64,000 nt of DNA from the NCBI RefSeq assembly GCF_047250385.1, contig NZ_JBLBVM010000056.1, positions 124,001 through 188,000 on the forward strand, in the 5' to 3' direction. Under the pieces are notes generated by a model. It was not told the origin of the DNA, did no database searches, and saw only the letters and a program-made list of their open reading frames with translations. The stretch is from Glaciecola sp047250385. Its GTDB lineage: Bacteria > Pseudomonadota > Gammaproteobacteria > Enterobacterales > Alteromonadaceae. The position numbers and the translations under genes were made by a program. Below, piece by piece: positions 55,148 to 61,452 of the stretch; positions within the stretch are counted from its first letter, which is position 1; each line of letters opens with the position of its first letter.

Positions 55148-56128
55148 TTACTTAAATTGCTTGAGGAAACGAAGATCGTTTTCGAAGAATGCACGCAAAT
55201 CATTTACGCCGTAGCGCAACATAGTTAAACGCTCGACACCCATGCCAAACGCAAAGCCTGTGTATTGTTCAGGATCTATATCAACGGCTTTAAGTACATT
55301 AGGGTGAACCATGCCGCAGCCTAATACTTCTAACCATTTTCCATCTTTACTCATCACATCAACTTCTGCCGATGGCTCAGTAAATGGAAAATAAGAAGGA
55401 CGGAAGCGGACTGTCATTTCTTCTTCAAAGAAGTGGTTAAGGAAATCATGCAAAATTCCCTTTAATTCCGCAAAACTCACTTTCTTGTCTACCATTAGTC
55501 CTTCGACTTGATGGAACATAGGCGTGTGAGTTTGATCATAGTCATTTCTATACACTCTTCCGGGTGAGATAATTCTCAAAGGTGGTTTCTGTGCTTCCAT
55601 CGTGCGTATCTGAACACCAGACGTTTGTGTTCTTAACATGACATCTGGATTGAAATAGAAAGTATCGTGGTCCGCTCGAGCAGGATGATTCGCAGGGATA
55701 TTCAGTGCATCAAAGTTATGAAACCCATCTTCAACTTCAGGACCGGTTTTCACTTCAAAACCTAAGTCGCCAAAAAATGCTTCTATGCGTGCAATTGTTC
55801 TGTTTACCGGGTGAAGGTTACCGACTTGTTTTGAACGCCCTGGAAGTGTCACGTCAACAGATTCCGCAGAAAGCTTTTCGTTCAGCTCTGCTTCTTGCTG
55901 TGCTTTAATCTTAGCGTTAATTAAACCTTGAACTTCTTGCTTGGCTAAATTAATTTTTTGACCTGCAGCTGGGCGCTCTTCGTTCGATAACTTACCTAAA
56001 CCTTTCATTAGGTCGGTTATCTTACCTTTTTTACCCATATAGGCGACACGAACCGCGTCTAATTCAGCTGGGGTATTAGCACTTTCTACGGCTGAACGTG
56101 CTTCTTCTATGATGGCTTGAAGCTCCAT
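55148..56128 (-). CDS. pheS: Phenylalanine-tRNA ligase alpha subunit
   Basis: A 326-residue class II catalytic subunit. It has an N-terminal coiled coil, then motif 1, motif 2 with RVYRNDYDQTHTPMFHQVEGL, and motif 3 with GFAFGMGVERLTMLRYG. Length equals E. coli's 327 minus one. It is separated from rplT by about 230 nt with a strong intrinsic terminator, so it needs read-through or a promoter of its own. pheT follows 25 nt after its stop. Confidence 0.97.
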   Translation of the reverse strand: MELQAIIEEARSAVESANTPAELDAVRVAYMGKKGKITDLMKGLGKLSNEERPAAGQKINLAKQEVQGLINAKIKAQQEAELNEKLSAESVDVTLPGRSKQVGNLHPVNRTIARIEAFFGDLGFEVKTGPEVEDGFHNFDALNIPANHPARADHDTFYFNPDVMLRTQTSGVQIRTMEAQKPPLRIISPGRVYRNDYDQTHTPMFHQVEGLMVDKKVSFAELKGILHDFLNHFFEEEMTVRFRPSYFPFTEPSAEVDVMSKDGKWLEVLGCGMVHPNVLKAVDIDPEQYTGFAFGMGVERLTMLRYGVNDLRAFFENDLRFLKQFK

Positions 56129-56287
56129 TACTTCCTCTTTTTGAACGTTGGGGGTTTGTTCTGGCTTTTGTTAAGCACAAACTAATTCTGTAAACCTAGC
56201 ATTTTACACGGTTTTTCTCGCTTTTACGCAGTGTTTTTGCAGAAAAATGTGGATTATTGGTGGTTTTTACGATTTTATTGCGGGATC

Positions 56288-56313
56288 AAAAAAGCGAGCA
56301 TCCTGCTCGCTTT
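56288..56313 (-). terminator. Terminator between rplT and pheS
   Basis: A 10-bp perfect stem (AAAGCGAGCA/TGCTCGCTTT), 3-nt loop and a T6 run on the minus strand. In E. coli a similar terminator is the pheST attenuator, preceded by a Phe-rich leader peptide (PheM). Here I see no start codon for such a peptide, so it may simply end the thrS-rplT transcript. Confidence 0.88.
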
Positions 56314-56361
56314 CTCAAAAAGAACTTAAACTCGCCAGCTTACGCCAGCTTTGTTAATGAA

Positions 56362-56718
56362 TTACGCTAATGCGCCTTTTGCTGCTTCAACTAGTGCAGT
56401 GAATGCCACTTTGTCGTGTACAGCGATGTCAGCAAGGATTTTACGATCGATTTCAACAGATGCTTTTTTCAAACCATTGATGAAACGACTGTAAGACAAT
56501 CCGTTTTGACGTGAAGCTGCATTGATACGAGCAATCCATAGTTGACGGAATTGACGCTTACGTTGACGACGGTCACGATATGCATACTGACCCGCTTTTG
56601 TTACCGCTTGTACCGCAACGCGATACACTCGGCTACGAGCTCCGTAATAACCTTTAGCTTGCTTTAATACTTTTTTATGACGTGCGCGTGCGACTACACC
56701 GCGTTTTACTCTAGCCAT
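56362..56718 (-). CDS. rplT: Large ribosomal subunit protein L20
   Basis: A 118-residue basic assembly protein of the 50S subunit, with MARVKRGVVARARHKKVLKQAKGYYGARSRVYRVA and RRQRKRQFRQLWIARINAA conserved. In E. coli it represses its own rpmI-rplT mRNA. It follows rpmI by 23 nt. Confidence 0.98.
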   Translation of the reverse strand: MARVKRGVVARARHKKVLKQAKGYYGARSRVYRVAVQAVTKAGQYAYRDRRQRKRQFRQLWIARINAASRQNGLSYSRFINGLKKASVEIDRKILADIAVHDKVAFTALVEAAKGALA

Positions 56719-56741
56719 TATTCAATCTCCAAATTCTAAGG

Positions 56742-56939
56742 TTATACGTACGGCAACATACGTTGGATAAGAGCGGTATCACTAGTGTGAACCAATTTCT
56801 TATTACGTAGATGACGTTTACGCTTAGAACTCTTCTTGGTCAAAATGTGACGCAAGTGAGACTGTTTACTCTTGAAACGACCTGAAGCTGTTTTTCTAAA
56901 ACGCTTGGCTGCTCCGCTGTGGGATTTCATTTTAGACAT
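56742..56939 (-). CDS. rpmI: Large ribosomal subunit protein L35
   Basis: A 65-residue basic protein of exactly E. coli length, with GAAKRFRKTASGRFK and LRHILTKKSSKRKRHLR typical of L35. The ATG has GGAG about 8 nt upstream. The 112-nt infC-rpmI spacer allows a 6-bp long-range pairing (TAGGTT/AACCTA) that could be part of an L20 repression site; that is speculative. Confidence 0.97.
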   Translation of the reverse strand: MSKMKSHSGAAKRFRKTASGRFKSKQSHLRHILTKKSSKRKRHLRNKKLVHTSDTALIQRMLPYV

Positions 56940-57051
56940 AGCTAAAACTCCGCATTGTTTAATTTCTAACTAGGTTGCAGACCCTGTTAGTGGTTTATGT
57001 TTAGCAGCAAGGTGAGATTAAGTGTGCAGCTTAACCTACTTTAGACCATTA

Positions 57052-57591
57052 CTACTTCTTAAGTGGGGCAAGCACCATGATCATTTGACGACCCTCTACC
57101 CTATGGGGGAAAGACTCGCAATTAGCAATGTCTTCTAAATCGCTTTTAACACGCTTTAGTAAGTCAATACCGATCTCTTGGTGAGCCATTTCACGTCCGC
57201 GGAAACGAATCGTTACTTTAGCTTTATCACCGCCTTCTAAAAAGCGACGCAGGTTGCGCAGTTTTACCTGGTAATCGCCTTCATCAGTGCCAGGGCGAAA
57301 TTTAATCTCCTTGACCTGAATTTGCTTTTGTTTCTTCTTCTGTTCTTTTTGTTCTTTACTCTTTTCGAATAAGAACTTCCCGTAATCCATTACTTTGCAT
57401 ACGGGTGGAGCTGCGTTCGGGCTAATTTCTACGAGATCCAGATTTGCTGCATCAGCGATTCCCTGAGCCTCGGATAATGAGACGATTCCTGCTTGTTCAC
57501 CGTCTTTGCCGATTAATCTTACTTCAGTGGCTGTTATTTCATCATTAATACGAGCTTTGTCGCTCTGTGCTTTATTATTAGCGCCTTTAAT
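57052..57591 (-). CDS. infC: Translation initiation factor IF-3 (AUU start)
   Basis: A 179-residue IF-3 (E. coli 180), with the N domain (EVRLIGKDGEQAGIVSLSEAQGIADAANLDLVEISPNAAPPVCKVMDYGKFLFE), the lysine-rich linker and the C domain (KEIKFRPGTDEGDYQVKLRNLRRFL). The best start is ATT reading MKGANNKAQ: GGAGG lies 8 nt upstream. A nearby ATG (57597) is only 2 nt from the SD and a TTG overlaps it. The resulting N terminus aligns with E. coli MKGGKRVQT, also initiated at AUU, so IF-3 autoregulation through the rare start codon is expected. Confidence 0.95.
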   Translation of the reverse strand: MKGANNKAQSDKARINDEITATEVRLIGKDGEQAGIVSLSEAQGIADAANLDLVEISPNAAPPVCKVMDYGKFLFEKSKEQKEQKKKQKQIQVKEIKFRPGTDEGDYQVKLRNLRRFLEGGDKAKVTIRFRGREMAHQEIGIDLLKRVKSDLEDIANCESFPHRVEGRQMIMVLAPLKK

Positions 57592-57687
57592 TTGCATTTC
57601 CTCCAAAACATTATAAGAAACCGAGAAGCTATTTTTGTGTGTTAGCTCCTCGAATCGGGCATATTATACCTATATTTTCAATTCCTG

Positions 57688-59604
57688 CTATGGAATTTTT
57701 TTACTTTTAATTTCATCTTGTAAAAGTTTGACTAAATCGGACACTGGCATAGTGCCTAAATCAACACCTTTACGTGTTCTTACAGCGACTAAACCCGCTT
57801 CTTTTTCTTTCTCACCTACAACGATAAAGTAAGGTACCTTACGCAGTGTATGTTCGCGAATCTTGAATCCAATTTTTTCGTTTCTTAGATCAGACTTCAC
57901 ACGAACATCTGCAGCTTTAAGCTGCGCTACAACTTCTTTCACATATTCTGACTGGCTATCCGTAATATTGGCAACAACCGCTTGAGTCGGAGCTAACCAT
58001 AAAGGATACGCACCAGCGAACTCCTCGGTGAGTATGCCGATAAAACGTTCCAATGAACCAAGAATAGCTCTGTGGATCATCACTGGCGTTTTACGTTCTC
58101 CGTCTTCAGCTACATAAGTTGAACCTAAACGGCCTGGCATTGAGAAATCAAGCTGGATAGTACCGCACTGCCATGCTCGCTCTAAACAATCATATAATGT
58201 GAATTCAATTTTAGGCCCATAAAAAGCTCCTTCACCTGGCAAGTATTCGAATTCGATATCGTTCGCTTTTAGCGCTTGCGCAAGTTCTCGTTCAGACTTG
58301 TCCCAATCTTCATCAGTACCCACTCGTTTTTCTGGTCGAGTTGACAACTTCACTGCAATATTAGTGAAACCAAAAGCAGCATAGGTGCTATAAACCATTT
58401 TGATGCATTTGCTGACTTCGTCTAATACCTGATCTTCTGTACAGAAAATATGCGCATCATCTTGCGTAAAACCACGAACACGCATTAAGCCGTGCAAAGA
58501 ACCACTAGGCTCATTGCGGTGGCAGCAACCGAACTCAGCCATCTTCAATGGTAGATCACGGTATGATTTCAAGCCTTGATTGAATATCTGAACATGTCCA
58601 GGACAGTTCATCGGTTTAATTGCATATTCACGTTTTTCTGAGACGGTTGTGAACATGTTCTCAGCATACTTGTCCCAATGCCCTGATTTTTCCCAAAGCG
58701 TGCGGTCCATCATCAAAGGTGCTTTCACTTCATCATAGTCATAATCACGTAACTTTTGACGAACGAACTTTTCAAGTTCAGTGTATATCGTCCAACCGTC
58801 GTTATGCCAAAACACCATACCTGGTGCTTCATCTTGCCAGTGCCATAAATTAAGTGTTTTACCAATTTTACGGTGGTCACGCTTTTCAGCTTCTTCTAAA
58901 CGTTGTAAATAGCCTTTTAATTGCTTTTTATCAGCCCAAGCTGTGCCATAAATGCGCTGCAACATTTTATTATCGCTGTTGCCGCGCCAATATGCGCCAG
59001 CGACATTCATCAGTTTGAAATGCTGGCAAAACTTCATATTGGGTACATGTGGACCACGGCACATATCTACATATTCTTCGTGATGATACAAACCAGGTTT
59101 GTCATCTTTATCTATGTTCTCGTCGAGGATTTGTATTTTGTACATTTCGTCGCGCGACTCAAACGTATCTCTGGCTTCCTGCCAACTCACTACTTTTTTA
59201 ATAACTGGATAGCTGGTTTTTGCTAATTCCATCATGCGTTTTTCAATCTTTTCCAAGTCTTCTTGGTTTAAAGCTTGTTCAAGGTCCACATCATAGTAGA
59301 AGCCGTTATCAATTGTGGGGCCAATCGCCATCTTTACATCAGGGTAAAGCTGTTTAATTGCATGACCAATCAAGTGCGCACACGAATGGCGAATAATTTC
59401 TAAACCTTCATCATCTTTAGCGGTGATTATTTGCAATGTCGCATCATTGTTGATCATGTCGCATGCATCGGCTAATTTACCGTTAATTTTGCCTGCGATA
59501 GTAGCCTTAGCTAAGCCGGGACCTATATCCATTGCGACATCTACAATTGAAACTGGCTGTTCGAAACTGCGCTGGCTTCCATCTGGAAGAGTAATGACTG
59601 GCAT
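57688..59604 (-). CDS. thrS: Threonine-tRNA ligase
   Basis: A 638-residue class II synthetase beginning MPVITLPDGSQRSFEQPVS, as in E. coli (642). It has an N-terminal TGS domain, the second additional (editing) domain with HSCAHLIGHAIKQLYP, the catalytic core with zinc ligands C/H/H (NCPGHVQIF; HGLMRVRGFTQDDAHIF) and the anticodon-binding C terminus (PLWLAPTQAVVANITD). Upstream in-frame codons precede the chosen start, but the first ATG-like conserved residues begin at MPVITL. It heads the infC-rpmI-rplT-pheST-ihfA operon and carries a regulatory leader. Confidence 0.97.
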   Translation of the reverse strand: MPVITLPDGSQRSFEQPVSIVDVAMDIGPGLAKATIAGKINGKLADACDMINNDATLQIITAKDDEGLEIIRHSCAHLIGHAIKQLYPDVKMAIGPTIDNGFYYDVDLEQALNQEDLEKIEKRMMELAKTSYPVIKKVVSWQEARDTFESRDEMYKIQILDENIDKDDKPGLYHHEEYVDMCRGPHVPNMKFCQHFKLMNVAGAYWRGNSDNKMLQRIYGTAWADKKQLKGYLQRLEEAEKRDHRKIGKTLNLWHWQDEAPGMVFWHNDGWTIYTELEKFVRQKLRDYDYDEVKAPLMMDRTLWEKSGHWDKYAENMFTTVSEKREYAIKPMNCPGHVQIFNQGLKSYRDLPLKMAEFGCCHRNEPSGSLHGLMRVRGFTQDDAHIFCTEDQVLDEVSKCIKMVYSTYAAFGFTNIAVKLSTRPEKRVGTDEDWDKSERELAQALKANDIEFEYLPGEGAFYGPKIEFTLYDCLERAWQCGTIQLDFSMPGRLGSTYVAEDGERKTPVMIHRAILGSLERFIGILTEEFAGAYPLWLAPTQAVVANITDSQSEYVKEVVAQLKAADVRVKSDLRNEKIGFKIREHTLRKVPYFIVVGEKEKEAGLVAVRTRKGVDLGTMPVSDLVKLLQDEIKSKKIP

Positions 59605-59758
59605 AAAAATCCTTAACAGTGGTGACACCTACGATGTGCCACTTGATATAATTTGTCTTAATTGACGTAAAATAAAAAACAGTGGCAATATTATTAAAAA
59701 AACCACTGAACTCGACTGAATGTGAGCGAATCGAAATTATTGATAGCCACATACAAAA
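59605..59758 (-). promoter_or_regulatory. thrS leader with tRNA-Thr anticodon mimic
   Basis: The leader of about 150 nt holds two hairpins. The SD-proximal one (59622-59642) is a 7-bp stem GTGGCAC/GTGTCAC with one G-U wobble, closing a 7-nt loop ATCGTAG in which CGT sits at loop positions 3-5, exactly where a tRNA anticodon lies (CGU reads Thr). It ends 17 nt before the ATG, just upstream of an AAGGA SD. The distal hairpin (59680-59708) has a CAGTGG/CCACTG stem followed by a T-rich tail. The layout matches domains 2 and 4 of the E. coli thrS translational operator. Confidence 0.8.
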
Positions 59759-59765
59759 AAACGAA

Positions 59766-59795
59766 ATTATACCGATATGACAGTCAAATATGCAA
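59766..59795 (-). promoter_or_regulatory. Candidate thrS operon promoter
   Basis: On the minus strand TTGCAT, an 18-nt spacer, then TATAAT. A start about 7 nt downstream gives a leader of about 150 nt, similar to the E. coli thrS leader. Confidence 0.7.
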
Positions 59796-59950
59796 TTATT
59801 AACTCAGGTTTATGCATTAGAAACATGTAATAAAATCAGCGTTTAGCAATATTTTAATGGATATCAGCCATAAGTTGATCGATTGCCTTCGCTACTAGAG
59901 CTGAAAAAGTAGTAACGTTTCATCCCATAATTTATGTTGAATTGAATTTT

Positions 59951-61000
59951 ATGACTCAAAAAAGAGAGAAATACGTGAACATACCCTTCCTAATTTATTC
60001 AAACTCTCTCAAGCGATTTGTGCTCATATTGTCTTTGTTATCGCTGCAATCGTGTCAGCGCAACCAAGCATTGCCCAATGCCTTAGAAAAGTACCATGAG
60101 CGTATTTACAGGGTGTTAGAGCTTGAACCTAAACAAATAGCGATCAAGTCCACATTAACATTCCCAGATAAAAACTCTTTGCTCATTACTATCCCAGATT
60201 TGAATATAAACATGAGAGAGTTTTATGCGATTGAGGGCTGTGGGATAAAACAACTAGTAGCAGAGCGCAATACAGCATTGGGGAAAACTCAATTACCTTC
60301 AATGAGGCTCAAATACGAGTGGCAATTAATTCAGCGATTACAAAGCTGCATAGAGAATACTAGCACAAGCTCGAACGAAATATTAAGAGCCAAAATGCAG
60401 GACTGGCTGGAACAAAAAAGTAAGCATTACCCGCTCAATTGGAGCAACATGATTACCCAAAGCAAGGAGTTTCACATAGCCCTTAGTAAATCGAGTGGCT
60501 TTATTGACGGTAATGAAGATGACAACTTTACACAAAGCTTATTTGATTTAAGAAACTTGATTGGAATGAAAGAGCAGCCAGAACTCAATTTGGCAGAGAT
60601 GGAAACTAGTTTACAATCAGTCCAGTCACACCGTTTATATGCGCGCTTATGGCGTTCACAAAGCTTAGTTCAAAAGTATTTAGAACAAATGACTGTCGAT
60701 ATATCAAACTGGCAAGTTGGTTTTACGTGTAACACGAGAAAAGATAAAGAAAAGTTAAAAATAATTCGCAATGTATTCACTTTGTATTTCGCACAAGAAG
60801 TGCAAGCTATTGGCTCACAGATTAACCACTATCACTACCTGCTGAAGCCAGAATTTGAAAAGTTGAGCAATGACCGTCACCTACCATCGCCAATAAAAGC
60901 TGTCATCGCAAAGTATAATCAAGCCGAATTCACTGAGTATCAAAAAACCGTTATCGAGCACGTTAAAATGTGGCAAGTCATTTTTAAAAAATGTGATTAA
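59951..61000 (+). CDS. DUF3080-family lipoprotein
   Basis: A 349-residue lipoprotein of the DUF3080 type: signal segment RFVLILSLLSLQSC with lipobox L-Q-S-C, then a helical domain with ITIPDLNINMREFYAIEGCGIKQLVAERNTALGKTQLPSMRLKYEW, the family's conserved block. Function unknown. The ATG is chosen; a GTG eight codons later (MNIPFLIYSN) has a slightly better purine-rich upstream and is an alternative. It is divergent from thrS and shares its spacer. Confidence 0.72.
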   Translation: MTQKREKYVNIPFLIYSNSLKRFVLILSLLSLQSCQRNQALPNALEKYHERIYRVLELEPKQIAIKSTLTFPDKNSLLITIPDLNINMREFYAIEGCGIKQLVAERNTALGKTQLPSMRLKYEWQLIQRLQSCIENTSTSSNEILRAKMQDWLEQKSKHYPLNWSNMITQSKEFHIALSKSSGFIDGNEDDNFTQSLFDLRNLIGMKEQPELNLAEMETSLQSVQSHRLYARLWRSQSLVQKYLEQMTVDISNWQVGFTCNTRKDKEKLKIIRNVFTLYFAQEVQAIGSQINHYHYLLKPEFEKLSNDRHLPSPIKAVIAKYNQAEFTEYQKTVIEHVKMWQVIFKKCD

Positions 61001-61164
61001 TGCGAGTGAATAAGATTAAAGTGGCTTTTAGCATTTAAATTAAGTTGATAATAGTGTTTAGATTAGCGTTTGCACAAACTAATTTGTCAGCGTGTTTTTT
61101 TGATGTATATTTATAAAGTTGCTAGCAGTTTTTGATGCGATGAAAGTACGCTTATAAGTTAATA

Positions 61165-61201
61165 ACTGTTTAGATTGGCGTGAATAAGTCAGCTAAACAG
61201 T
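61165..61201 (-). other. Hairpin after tRNA-Val
   Basis: A 9-bp perfect stem ACTGTTTAG/CTAAACAGT with a 19-nt loop on the 3' side of the tRNA-Val transcript, followed by TATTAA rather than a T-run. Possibly a weak terminator or a processing signal. Confidence 0.4.
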
Positions 61202-61223
61202 AGAAGAGAAGCTTAAGGAAAGA

Positions 61224-61300
<77 letters not shown>

Positions 61301-61343
61301 ATTGCTTAATTTTTTGAGCTGAACGCCCACTCAAGCGGCGCGT

Positions 61344-61372
61344 ATAATAACGATGCATCTAAAATTGCGCAA
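61344..61372 (-). promoter_or_regulatory. tRNA-Val promoter
   Basis: On the minus strand -35 TTGCGC, a 17-nt spacer, -10 TATTAT, then the discriminator ACGCGCCGC. The -10/discriminator is nearly identical to that of the tRNA-Asp array, fitting common stringent control. Confidence 0.75.
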
Positions 61373-61452
61373 GCGCTTTTTGTAATTAATTTTGATTTTA
61401 ATGAAACCTTAAAATGGAGTGGTTGAATTAATCATTCTACTACCAAACTTTT

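Noticed and set aside
55123..55203. Upstream extension of pheT into pheS
   Set aside because: The conserved PheT N terminus begins at MKFSEQW and gives the E. coli length.
56314..56361. Phe-rich leader peptide (PheM analogue)
   Set aside because: The frame with TTT AAG TTC TTT starts directly after a stop and has no ATG, GTG or TTG before it.
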